Made by a program: the position numbers and the translations under genes
Assembly: GCF_000686845.1 (NCBI RefSeq)
Contig: NZ_JMLS01000002.1
Span: forward strand, 434,001 to 498,000
Length of the DNA: 64,000 nucleotides
Reading direction: 5' to 3'
Source: Paenibacillus sp. UNC451MF
GTDB lineage: Bacteria > Bacillota > Bacilli > Paenibacillales > NBRC-103111
The notes under the pieces: generated by a model
What the model saw: the letters and a program-made list of their open reading frames with translations, nothing else
What the model was told of the DNA's origin: nothing
The model's database searches: none
Shown here: piece by piece, positions 56,329 to 64,000 of the stretch
Layout: each line of letters begins with the position of its first letter
Numbering within the stretch: the first letter of the stretch is position 1

Positions 56329-57055
56329 CGTTCTTCACTCCTTCCTCCAGCAGCTGCGCAATGTGCATTACGCGAATCGGCTTGTTATCTTTATTCAAAC
56401 GGCCTCCGATATTCATCAGGCAGCCCATATCCGAGCCAACGAGCACACTAGCTCCTGTAGAGCATACATGGCCTGCTTTTTCGCATACCATCGCTTCAGA
56501 CATGTCCGCCATCTTCACGGCAAATGTACCGCCGAAGCCACAGCAGTCTTCTTTTTTCGGAAGCTCGATCAGCTCCAGACCTTTCACTTCGCCCATCAGC
56601 TTGCCCGGCTCTTCCTTCACGCCCAAGAAGCGAGTAGCATGACAGGAGGCATGGTAAGTGACCTTCTCATTGAATACCGCTCCCAAATCGGTCACTCCAA
56701 GCACGTTCACGAGAAACTGGGAAAACTCATATGTTTTATTGATCAAATCTTCGGCTTTCTTCTTCCATTCCGGTTCATTCTCGAACAACTGCGGATAGTA
56801 GTGATGAACCATCCCCGTACAGGATCCGGATGGAGATACGACGTAATCACTGTGCTCGAAAGCACGGATCAGGCCGCGAGCCACTTCCCGCGCTTCATCC
56901 TGATAGCCGCTGTTAAATGCCGGCTGTCCACAGCAAACTTGAGCTTGCGGGAAATCGACTTCGCAGCCGTAACGGTGCAGCAATCTGACAACGCTTTCCC
57001 CAACCTCAGGATACAATTGATCCGCTAAACAAGTAATAAATAAAGAGACACGCAT
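56312..57055 (-). CDS. lutA: L-lactate utilization protein LutA
   Basis: 247 residues. Two CCG domains: QVCCGQPAFNSGYQDEA near 40 and DCCGFGGTFAVK near 166, plus SGSCTGMVHHYYP and YHASCHATRFLG. These hold cysteine-rich Fe-S clusters. ATG 57055 with AAGGAAGGGAA upstream. First gene of lutABC; the LutR-like regulator lies beyond the ger operon. Confidence 0.95.
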   Translation of the reverse strand: MRVSLFITCLADQLYPEVGESVVRLLHRYGCEVDFPQAQVCCGQPAFNSGYQDEAREVARGLIRAFEHSDYVVSPSGSCTGMVHHYYPQLFENEPEWKKKAEDLINKTYEFSQFLVNVLGVTDLGAVFNEKVTYHASCHATRFLGVKEEPGKLMGEVKGLELIELPKKEDCCGFGGTFAVKMADMSEAMVCEKAGHVCSTGASVLVGSDMGCLMNIGGRLNKDNKPIRVMHIAQLLEEGVKNGESGR

Positions 57056-57099
57056 GGGGTTCCCTTCCTTTATCTTTAAAGTGTAGTTATATTCTCATG

Positions 57100-57118
57100 T
57101 TATCAGGTTATCAGATAA
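57100..57118. promoter_or_regulatory. Possible operator upstream of lutA
   Basis: TTATCAG, one base, then TTATCAGATAA (a perfect odd palindrome), 45 bases before the lutA start. The doubled TTATCAG suits a dimeric or tandem repressor site, but I cannot tie it to a named regulator. Confidence 0.3.
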
Positions 57119-57316
57119 GTTGATATTTGAAAAGCCTTATTTGTATTTGAAGTGTTCTTACATAAGCCATAACACCCTCACATCTAACTGTTTCACTTCC
57201 ATAAAAGCTGCCTTCCTCCACAGATATCGAAGCTTTCTTCGGCTTCATCCACTCGCTAGGCAGCTTAATTCGCAGCACGTTTATACGAACGGGTCTCTGA
57301 CCGGGTTTGCTCCCGT

Positions 57317-58495
57317 CTATTCTTTATAAGCATCATTGAGTTGAGGAGACTTATATTTTTGTGCATGGTTAATAATCAGCTGAACCTCAATCTCTTCCAG
57401 AGAATCGTCTTTCAAAGGATATTGTCCGTCAACTTGGATAGACTTCCATTTTGCAGGATGATACATATAATACGTTTGACCGAGATGCAGCAGATCTACA
57501 TGCAGCTCAAGTCCCTTTTTGTAATAATCCATCAGTTCCTTGCGTATCGTTTGTTCGGCTAACCGCTGGATTTCTTCCAACGGTTTCTCCTCAGCCAGCT
57601 CCATTAATGTCCCTTTGGCCTTGAGCTTCACTTTAAATCGTGGAATTGCATGTTCCTTATTACGAATCTCTATCTTGTGTGATGCTTTCTTAACCTCCAG
57701 TGTTGCAATAGCCCGACCATCCGCTCTCAGTGTAAGCGGAGAAGCTTCATAGGCGGCTTGAAGCCAGCGTCCCTGCATAATATCGCTCATTTTCATCCAG
57801 CCCATATACTTCGTCCCGTTAAAAATAAATCCCCCCGATTTTTTCAGCATCTCTACCGGTTTCTTCTGCTCTCTCCATACTTTATCCGTAAGCTCAATGG
57901 AAGGAATAATGACCGTAGAAGAGGGCTCCAGCATACTGCCAACAATTTCGTTTACATAATAAGGCTTTAAATTCGACAACTGCGCATAATTTTGCTCGGG
58001 GTTACCTAGCATGCTATCGAGAGTACTGCGATCAAAGAAGGACTTAGCGGAGAGAATATCGACCATTTCTCCCTTTGTCCCATAAAACCATTTGGTATAC
58101 CTTGTCTCTTTATTGCGGTTGGTGAAATCGAATACCTTCTCCAGCATTTGCTCTTTCAACACATTTTCGGTCAAAATCAAGTAATTGACATGCCCGAGAA
58201 ACATCGTCCCTTGTCCCGATGCGATTAAATCACTTATGGCTGCGAGCACCGTCACTCCTTTCCCCTTGCCAACCCAGTTTCGAACCGAAGCATTCTGCTG
58301 CTCCTGCTTGGCGATCGAGGAAAAATTAATCATCTGCCCGTATATGACGAATTTACTATCCTCATAGTCGACGCCCATGCCTACAATATAGTTCAGCCGC
58401 TGCACTTCTTTGGCGTCCCAACAGCCCGTAAGGAGAAGAAATATAGCTACAACGAGCAAACCATGACTGATTCGTTTGATAGCGGCGAGCTTCAA
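57317..58495 (-). CDS. Germinant receptor C subunit (Ger(x)C lipoprotein)
   Basis: 392 residues. Type II signal with lipobox LLTGC followed by WDAKEVQRLNYIVGMGVDYED, the classic GerC start; C-terminal domain AEQTIRKELMDYYKKGLELHVDLL. Peripheral lipoprotein of spore inner membrane germinant receptors. Start TTG overlaps the gerA stop by 4 bases. Last gene of the ger operon. Confidence 0.93.
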   Translation of the reverse strand: MKLAAIKRISHGLLVVAIFLLLTGCWDAKEVQRLNYIVGMGVDYEDSKFVIYGQMINFSSIAKQEQQNASVRNWVGKGKGVTVLAAISDLIASGQGTMFLGHVNYLILTENVLKEQMLEKVFDFTNRNKETRYTKWFYGTKGEMVDILSAKSFFDRSTLDSMLGNPEQNYAQLSNLKPYYVNEIVGSMLEPSSTVIIPSIELTDKVWREQKKPVEMLKKSGGFIFNGTKYMGWMKMSDIMQGRWLQAAYEASPLTLRADGRAIATLEVKKASHKIEIRNKEHAIPRFKVKLKAKGTLMELAEEKPLEEIQRLAEQTIRKELMDYYKKGLELHVDLLHLGQTYYMYHPAKWKSIQVDGQYPLKDDSLEEIEVQLIINHAQKYKSPQLNDAYKE

Positions 58496-59928
58496 GAGCT
58501 CTCATCCCCTTTCGAATTAGAGGTTACGCTAACGATGTCAATGCTGTTTTTACGAAACGGAAGACGTATGAATTTCAACAAGCTTTCTTTTCTTCCGTAC
58601 TTTTCGTAGCTGAAATAAGGCATGCCGAAAGATTCCGTACTAATGGCGTATACCAGCATATAGAACAAAGCCAAAATGGTACCATAAATACCGCATAGAG
58701 CAGATAGAATCAGAACGAACAGGCGCATGATCCTCGTCGTGCTCTGCAAATTCAAATTAACGAGCGTGGAACCGGAGACGATCGCAACCGCAGCGAGGAA
58801 AGTCATGCTGGGAGACAATATACCTGCCCGGAGCGCCGCGTCCCCGATAATAATCCCGCCTACGACCGTAATCGTGGAACCCGTTGCTCTCGGCAAGCGT
58901 GCTCCCGCTTCTCTGAGCAGGTCCAGTAAAAACAAGCTGAGCATCATCTCAAAAAAAGCCGAGATCGGCAAGCCTAGCCTCGAAATTCCTATCGTTGCCA
59001 GCAGTTGAAACGGAATCTGGTCCTGATTAAACATCAGCAAGGAAATAAACACGCCTGGAGAAAAAACAGAGATAAAAGCAGCGATGATCCGCAGCATGCG
59101 GTTCGCTATGGCAACGTGATAATTGAAATAGGAGTCCTCCGAACTGATGAAGAGCTCTGTCAGAGTCATTGGAGCAATCATGGCAGTCGGTGTTCCTTCC
59201 ATGAATACGAGAAATTTGCCACGCGCCAGCCTCTCAGCCGCATAATCCGGTTTCCCCGTAAAGTTGCTTAAGGGCAAGAGCGAGAACCGATTGCCTGTGA
59301 CTGCATCTTCAAGTCTCGCGCTTCCTCCGACAAGAAAGGTTTTTCCAAGACCCTCGAGGCGTTTCTGAATGATGGACAGTGAAATGTCCGGCACGCGATC
59401 TTTAAAATAAAGCAAAGCCAGTCGTGTCCGAGTCGTCCCGTATGAATAATAATATTTTACGCTCAGGTCGGTGGTAGCCAGCCGTTTGCGAATCAGCGCA
59501 ATATTGGTATCAAGCTCCTCAATAAAGCCGTCCCTGGCTCCGCGAATGGAAGGTTCTAATGCAGATTCCTCCGGCTCCCTACGGGGCATGTTGGCCATAT
59601 CCAGGCTGTACAGCTGCTCTTTGTTATCCAGATATATAAGCAGCTGTCCGCTAAAAATCTGGGAAGCATACTCTTCCTGGTTCAAATGAGGCTCCTCGAT
59701 GAGCGAAGCACAGTTTTCACTTAAAAGCTGAGCCACGGCCATACCCTTAGCGGATAAGGAATGAATGAAATCCGGTATAAAAAATTCGCGCAAGCGGCTC
59801 GTATCAATCATGTTCGGCTGAAATAATAAAAATGCGCTTTGACCTTCTGCCTCCAATTGTTCGATGACTATATCTTCACAATCCTGAAATGCCTTCCTCA
59901 TTGCATGAAGCACATTCTCATCCTTCAT
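58492..59928 (-). CDS. Germinant receptor A subunit (GerA/SpoVAF family)
   Basis: 478 residues. Soluble N-terminal domain, then five to six membrane helices with FVLILSALCGIYGTILALFYML and the family blocks RLPRATGSTITVVGGIIIGDAALRAGILSP and EMMLSLFLLDLLREAGARLP (partial matches of both). GerA proteins form oligomeric ion channels in the spore inner membrane, opened by amino acids or sugars. I start at ATG 59928 because AGAGGAG is 9 bases upstream; the frame extends to 60024 inside gerB. Confidence 0.93.
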   Translation of the reverse strand: MKDENVLHAMRKAFQDCEDIVIEQLEAEGQSAFLLFQPNMIDTSRLREFFIPDFIHSLSAKGMAVAQLLSENCASLIEEPHLNQEEYASQIFSGQLLIYLDNKEQLYSLDMANMPRREPEESALEPSIRGARDGFIEELDTNIALIRKRLATTDLSVKYYYSYGTTRTRLALLYFKDRVPDISLSIIQKRLEGLGKTFLVGGSARLEDAVTGNRFSLLPLSNFTGKPDYAAERLARGKFLVFMEGTPTAMIAPMTLTELFISSEDSYFNYHVAIANRMLRIIAAFISVFSPGVFISLLMFNQDQIPFQLLATIGISRLGLPISAFFEMMLSLFLLDLLREAGARLPRATGSTITVVGGIIIGDAALRAGILSPSMTFLAAVAIVSGSTLVNLNLQSTTRIMRLFVLILSALCGIYGTILALFYMLVYAISTESFGMPYFSYEKYGRKESLLKFIRLPFRKNSIDIVSVTSNSKGDESS

Positions 59929-61025
59929 GAGGAACCGCTCCTCTCTTGTTTTTTGATCCATGCGAGCAGCATCACGCCTATACTGAAGACCAAAGTAATG
60001 GCAATGGCCCCCGTAAAATACCACTGGTTCAAAAACTTCACAAAATCCTTATCCGAATGTGGAAGCAGTACGATGACCGTCATGAGCCCAGCAATAATCA
60101 CAACTAGAGTGAGAGAGTTTGATTTTTTGGAAGCATAGCCTTGAATTAGGTCCTTTATTAAAAAGATGGACAGCGATAACCGGATGAACGCACCGGAAAG
60201 CCATTGAAAAATCGATAAAAAATCAACATGCTCCACATAATGGCCGATCCTCACAAGTCGCCATTCCTCGTAGGCCGGATACCTCAACCGTGCTGCCTCA
60301 TCAGGTCCGAATTCTGCAATCGCACCGATCAAAGGCCCTGTGGTTAATCCAACGAGCAGCCATAGAGTTAACAGCAATTGACTGAATTTCAGCTTCTGAT
60401 CTACATGCTGCTGAAGCAGGAGTACCATCACGATTTCAACCATCCCCCCGCCTACTATGTACATCCCTTTGAGTACAGGATCAAACCCGTCTTCCAATAG
60501 AGGCAGAAGATAATGGTAATGCTTGCGCGGAATATTTACTAAGCTGACAAAAATGCCAAATAGGACGACAATAGGCAGCAAAAAAATACCGCACCTTGCA
60601 ATCGTCCGTACACCCGAATAAGAGGCCCAGATGCAGACTCCCATAAGCGATAAGGTAATAAACCAGGTCGGAGTATCCGGAAGAAACATGCTCTTCACCC
60701 AAGCGACCGTATCGACAATGGTTATCGTCCCGAGCGCAAATATATATATCAGTACGGGAACTCGAAGGATCATGGATAGAGTCGGACCGTATTTTCGCTT
60801 CAACCAAGTAAAAATCGGTTCCATATTCGTTTTTTTCATCACGTAGATAAGAAGCGGCAGCCAGCAGGTCAGGATTAAGCCCACACCTATCACCGAGAGC
60901 CATGCACTGCGACCTGCAATCCCAAGCAAAAACGGAATCACGATTACGTGATCCATAAGACCGGAAGAAAGCATAAAGAGAGTGATGAGCTGATGAAGAT
61001 TTAAGCCTCTCTGTGTTGTAGCCAT
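59925..61025 (-). CDS. Germinant receptor B subunit (GerB/APC-type permease)
   Basis: 366 residues, ten predicted membrane helices, spore germination permease of the APC superfamily. It is thought to bind the germinant. Opening LHQLITLFMLSSGLMDHVIV and GVDWIK-type IDTVAWVKSMFLPDTPTW fit GerB. GGTGG precedes ATG 61025. It is the first gene of gerB-gerA-gerC on the minus strand, overlapping gerA by 4 bases. Confidence 0.92.
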   Translation of the reverse strand: MATTQRGLNLHQLITLFMLSSGLMDHVIVIPFLLGIAGRSAWLSVIGVGLILTCWLPLLIYVMKKTNMEPIFTWLKRKYGPTLSMILRVPVLIYIFALGTITIVDTVAWVKSMFLPDTPTWFITLSLMGVCIWASYSGVRTIARCGIFLLPIVVLFGIFVSLVNIPRKHYHYLLPLLEDGFDPVLKGMYIVGGGMVEIVMVLLLQQHVDQKLKFSQLLLTLWLLVGLTTGPLIGAIAEFGPDEAARLRYPAYEEWRLVRIGHYVEHVDFLSIFQWLSGAFIRLSLSIFLIKDLIQGYASKKSNSLTLVVIIAGLMTVIVLLPHSDKDFVKFLNQWYFTGAIAITLVFSIGVMLLAWIKKQERSGSS

Positions 61026-61119
61026 GTCAAAACCACCGATATCATTTATTTTTTGAAAAATAGATACAAGCTAGCCGTATTATTCCTCGGATGGTTTTCT
61101 TTATACTTTATGGGACTCT

Positions 61120-61446
61120 TTGAGGGGGGAACTCGTTGGGGATATAGCCATTCCGTTGTATTACCTTGTTTATGTATACGGCGGAGACGAAGGAAAAAAA
61201 GACAGGGTTTCTCAGGCAAGTCGCTTTATGGAGTATTTTTTACAGGGATATAATCAGCATAATTCGATTGAAGATCATTGGTTGAAACAAATACCATTGC
61301 TCTTACAGTTAAGAGAAATCATTGTATATACGGGGATGTATCGCAGTTCAGATTTATCCAAGCTTAACCCCTGGGCACAAGATTACTTGTCGCAAAGTAA
61401 GCGAAGAATCGAAAATGGTTTACCCATTGTGAATATATGGACTTAA
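61120..61446 (+). pseudogene. C-terminal remnant of an aminoglycoside-phosphotransferase-like gene
   Basis: About 105 codons whose product matches the last third of APH/YihE-type kinases: GDIAIPLYYLVYVYGG (the DIA helix after the metal-binding D-x-D region), FMEYFLQGYNQHN and LLLQLREIIVYTGMYR. The N-lobe, the HGD catalytic loop and the D-x-D motif are missing. Upstream there is only a short unrelated open frame (about 61033-61119). No ribosome binding site precedes the TTG at 61120. Most likely a truncated relic. Confidence 0.65.
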
Positions 61447-61476
61447 GGCTGCAATAGACGGTTCGTTAAGCCCCCC

Positions 61477-61536
61477 CAAAAAATATAAAAGCAGCTGCCC
61501 TGTTCAGGATTGTAGTCCCGTTCTGGCCGCAGCTGC
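61477..61536 (-). terminator. Terminator of the FadR-type regulator gene
   Basis: GCAGCTGC at each end (61491-61498 and 61529-61536) with inner partial pairing. On the minus strand TTTTATATTTTTT follows. Confidence 0.75.
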
Positions 61537-61577
61537 CTCATTATATTATTTTGATCATCTAGCGCATGCCCAGATTT

Positions 61578-62291
61578 TTATTTTTTCAAAAACTTCAACA
61601 GCACCTGCTCAACGTGGAACAAATGGTGTCGCATCGCTTCCTGCGCTCCTGCCGGATCGCGGTTAAGTATTGCTTGATATATTGCTTTATGCTCCTTCAG
61701 CAGCTGCTTGGAGACCGTCTTGCTTGAATACATTTGAAGTCTTCTAGTTTCCCGGATCGCCGTTTGCATTTGGGTAGAAATGGAATCAATCATTCGCGCC
61801 ATAATCGAATTGTGCGTAGCTTGAGCCAGGGTCAAGTGGAACAGCATATCGGAACGCTCTCCCTCCTCTTCGTTGCCCAGGGAATCCTCCATATTGCGAA
61901 GCACCGCTTCGAATTTGGCAATATCCTCATCATTGCGCTTCTCAGCTGCCAACGCGGCATTGGAAATTTCGAGCGCCTTACGCGCTTCGATTAATTCTAC
62001 AACGGTCTCACGGCTCATAAGCAGCGAATCGAACACTGGGAGATCGACATCCTGCGATTCAATGCTGCGAACATAGCTGCCTTCGCCTTGATGAATTTCT
62101 ACCAGTCCCATTGCCTTCAAAGCGCTGAGCGCTTCTCTAACGGTAGACCTTCCGACCTGAAAACGTTCGGACAGCTCTTTTGCAGAAGGAAGCTTCTGTC
62201 CCGGCGTCAGAGCGCCGCTCACAATCTGTTCTTTAATTTGATCCGCTATGACTTCATATATTTTACGCGACGATATTTTCTGTATTTCCAA
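61578..62291 (-). CDS. GntR/FadR-family regulator, LutR-like
   Basis: 237 residues. N-terminal winged helix (LPSAKELSERFQVGRSTVREALSALKAMGLVEI) and C-terminal all-helical FCD domain with metal/ligand residues (ELIEARKALEI, DMLFHLTLAQATHNSI, EHKAIYQAI and AMRHHLFHVEQ). FCD regulators typically sense organic acids such as lactate. Its nearness to lutABC suggests LutR, but the ger operon lies between them. A TTG start (62291) is used with GGGGGCGG upstream. Confidence 0.85.
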   Translation of the reverse strand: MEIQKISSRKIYEVIADQIKEQIVSGALTPGQKLPSAKELSERFQVGRSTVREALSALKAMGLVEIHQGEGSYVRSIESQDVDLPVFDSLLMSRETVVELIEARKALEISNAALAAEKRNDEDIAKFEAVLRNMEDSLGNEEEGERSDMLFHLTLAQATHNSIMARMIDSISTQMQTAIRETRRLQMYSSKTVSKQLLKEHKAIYQAILNRDPAGAQEAMRHHLFHVEQVLLKFLKK

Positions 62292-62582
62292 ATCGGCCGC
62301 CCCCTATAACGAAATTAATCCGTGCTTTATCTCACGTTTATTATACCCATCCCGCCGCATAATGCCAATTGTTCCCTAAAGTTCAATTAACCTTAATATG
62401 AAACTGTCTATATGAGCCAACCATGTGCTCATTCTCATGAAGATGAACTCTCCAATTGCAATTGCACTAGGAGCATTCAGTGGATTACACCTACTATCTC
62501 TGACTAGGACTACTTAACTTACTGTAAGTATTCATCCGTATTTGTGCTATTTCATTAAACTAAAGTATCCATGAGGTCTACG

Positions 62583-63455
62583 CTAAATATAACCTTTTGC
62601 TGATTGGCGGAAAAGGCCCGGCGTCATCCCCACCGTCTTGCGAAAGAGCCGAATGAAGTAGTTATAATCATTGAATCCGACTTGTGATGCCACCTCAGGC
62701 ACCGGCATCGAGCTTTCAATCAGCAGCCGTTTGGCTGTTTCCATTCTTAAGGCATGATGATACTGAAGTGGGCTGAGACCCGTATGCTTCTTTAAGCATC
62801 TTGCCGCATAATCGAAGTTGAAATGGAGCTCCTCCGCCATGCGCTGGGCTTGGAACGATTCCGAAACACGCTGCTCCAAATACGCCTTTACCTGCTCAGA
62901 AATCATATACGAGCGGGTTGAACGGCGCTGCTCGCGCACTCCCGCTTGGATTTGCGATAACAGCCGCCCCAATAGGACCTGCAGATCTACTGCATGCTCC
63001 TGTGTCAGGCTCTCTCGAAGTCGAAGCATCTCATTTAAGACGGGAATAAGCGGCTTCAATTCAACCTGCCCGTACTTAGGCAAAAATAAAAATTGCTCGG
63101 AAGGCGTCAGATCGCTATCCGTCCCTCTGCGGACGTGCGTCGACCATGGGATATGCTTCTCCGGTAGCAGCGCTATGGCTCGATGATGCCGAAAATGCAG
63201 CCAGTACAGCTCTGTATTCTCCGTGCAGGGCCGGTGTCCGAAATGAGTCCGTCCCGGCTCGAGCAGCAGCAATTGTCCCGGCCCAATGTCGTAAGGCGTG
63301 CCGTCTTCCGTCATATACAATGTCCCGCTGCAAACGAGAATAAGGTCGTAAACCTCGAAGGAACGCTCGAAATGTTGCATTCCTCTCTTCCATACAGAAA
63401 ATCCAGCCGTTAAAAATTGGGGCAGCGGGGGTATGGCAAGCTGTATAATATCCAT
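62583..63455 (-). CDS. AraC-family regulator
   Basis: 290 residues. N-terminal cupin sensor (LILVCSGTLYMTEDGTPYDIGPGQLLLLEPG, HFRHHRAI region) and two C-terminal helix-turn-helix motifs (AQRMAEELHFNFDYAARCLKKHTG and PVPEVASQVGFNDYNYFIRLFRKTVG). I start at ATG 63455, with GGGAGGAAACCG upstream; the frame extends to 63971 but that part overlaps the divergent gene and is not protein-like. Divergent, by 219 bases, from a glycoside-hydrolase-like gene that it likely controls. Confidence 0.9.
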   Translation of the reverse strand: MDIIQLAIPPLPQFLTAGFSVWKRGMQHFERSFEVYDLILVCSGTLYMTEDGTPYDIGPGQLLLLEPGRTHFGHRPCTENTELYWLHFRHHRAIALLPEKHIPWSTHVRRGTDSDLTPSEQFLFLPKYGQVELKPLIPVLNEMLRLRESLTQEHAVDLQVLLGRLLSQIQAGVREQRRSTRSYMISEQVKAYLEQRVSESFQAQRMAEELHFNFDYAARCLKKHTGLSPLQYHHALRMETAKRLLIESSMPVPEVASQVGFNDYNYFIRLFRKTVGMTPGLFRQSAKGYI

Positions 63456-63674
63456 CGGTTTCCTCCCAGGGACGTGCCTTATTGCCTTATTTATATAAGT
63501 GTAGTGTACAAGGCGTCTAAACTCAATGCATATTTCAGTCTTAATTGTGCTATAAAAGGTCGTACCACTATCTATTCCTTCTAACCGGTATATTTTATAG
63601 TTGAGAGGACATGTAATCGCTAACATTATTTCTATCAAGATAATATCACCTACCGTAAAGGAGCGTGCAATGCC

Positions 63675-64000
63675 ATGCGTTTTCGTCAGGTTCATCTCGA
63701 TTTTCATACTTCTGAAGCCATACCTTATATCGGCCGGCAATTTTCCAAACAACAATTTCAGGAGATGCTCCAAAGGGGAAGCGTAGACTCGATCACCATA
63801 TTCTCTAAATGCCATCACGGCTGGGCATACCATCCATCGGAAGCGAACGAGATCCATCCGGGGCTGGACTTCGACCTGCTCGGCGCTATGATTGAAGCTG
63901 CCCACGAAATCGGTGTCAAAACGCCTGTCTACATATCCGCCGGGCTGGATGAGAAGCTGACTCGGCGTCACCCAGAATGGCTCATCCGAGATATCAACGA
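63675..64000 (+). CDS. Glycoside-hydrolase-like protein (GHL6 type), 3' part outside the window
   Basis: 108 codons read before the window ends. MRFRQVHLDFHTSEAIPYIG starts a TIM-barrel-type protein; the next blocks are SITIFSKCHHGWAYHPS, NEIHPGLDFDLLGAMIEAAHEIGV and TPVYISAGLDEKLTRRHPEW. This is the pattern of the hypothetical glycosyl hydrolase 6 family, whose members are often near fucosidase, rhamnosidase or galactosidase genes. No signal peptide. AAAGGAG lies 11 bases upstream of ATG 63675. It extends past the edge, so catalytic acids cannot be checked. Confidence 0.75.
   Translation, partial: MRFRQVHLDFHTSEAIPYIGRQFSKQQFQEMLQRGSVDSITIFSKCHHGWAYHPSEANEIHPGLDFDLLGAMIEAAHEIGVKTPVYISAGLDEKLTRRHPEWLIRDIN

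Noticed and set aside
56363-57028. Plus-strand ORF of 221 codons antisense to lutA
   Set aside because: LutA on the other strand is complete with both CCG motifs; the antisense frame lacks any signal.
57280-57316. Possible terminator hairpin after gerC
   Set aside because: The inverted repeat around GGGTCTCTGACC is short and has no T-run on the minus strand.
62292-62582. Intergenic stretch between the GntR and AraC genes
   Set aside because: Searched for small ORFs, hairpins and repeats; only a 24-codon frame and scattered AT-rich sequence were seen, none convincing.

Overview
The window reads as a chromosome segment of an endospore-forming Bacillales bacterium, most like Paenibacillus or a close relative. 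Grounds: a cotJABC spore-coat operon, a ytvI sporulation gene, a GerA-type germinant receptor operon, the Firmicutes gene order sufC-D-S-U-B, and several YesM/YesN- and LplABC-type sugar systems of the kind that crowd Paenibacillus genomes. No rRNA, tRNA, CRISPR array, prophage or transposase was seen. This is host chromosome with a carbohydrate-rich second half.

Layout. 0-6 kb: a CapA-like phosphoesterase cut by the window edge, an NlpC/P60 cell-wall hydrolase behind a c-di-AMP (ydaO-type) riboswitch, a HAD phosphatase, a small zinc-ribbon membrane protein, cotJABC, and a second NlpC/P60 hydrolase. 5.5-16.6 kb: ytvI, a CNNM/CBS transporter-like protein, the radical-SAM protein YfkAB, two HD-GYP proteins, uppP, a YunD-like 5'-nucleotidase, and a molybdenum-cofactor pair consisting of a MoaD-MoaE fusion and a MoeB/ThiF-type activating enzyme. 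16.6-22 kb: the suf Fe-S assembly operon with a readable promoter and an AT-rich Fur-family-like operator. 22-26 kb: small ORFs and mtnKA of methionine salvage. 26-32 kb: an adaptor-ATPase-permease exporter of the YknXYZ/MacAB type followed by a large secreted protein.

32-64 kb is mostly catabolic. A GH38 alpha-mannosidase and its LacI regulator share two copies of one palindromic operator. A six-gene operon (IclR, SDR, FAH-type hydrolase, small and large UxaA-type dehydratase subunits, SDR) fits non-phosphorylative breakdown of a deoxy-sugar or sugar acid. Next come a sugar ABC uptake operon with a metallophosphoesterase, YesMN, and a probable Tat-exported beta-helix polysaccharide lyase. 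LutABC (L-lactate oxidation) follows, then a ger operon, a decayed phosphotransferase gene, a FadR-type GntR regulator, and an AraC regulator divergent from a glycoside-hydrolase-like gene that leaves the window. If the FAH step releases L-lactate, as in the known L-rhamnose diketo route, LutABC next door would consume it; this is inference.

The least explained structures are two repeat families. One is a short hairpin with compensatory stem changes, set directly on the Shine-Dalgarno of three genes and tandemly repeated with a period near 40 bp. The other is an element of about 85 bp, present twice about 10 kb apart, with competing inverted repeats, lying in both cases just after a terminator and before the next operon.
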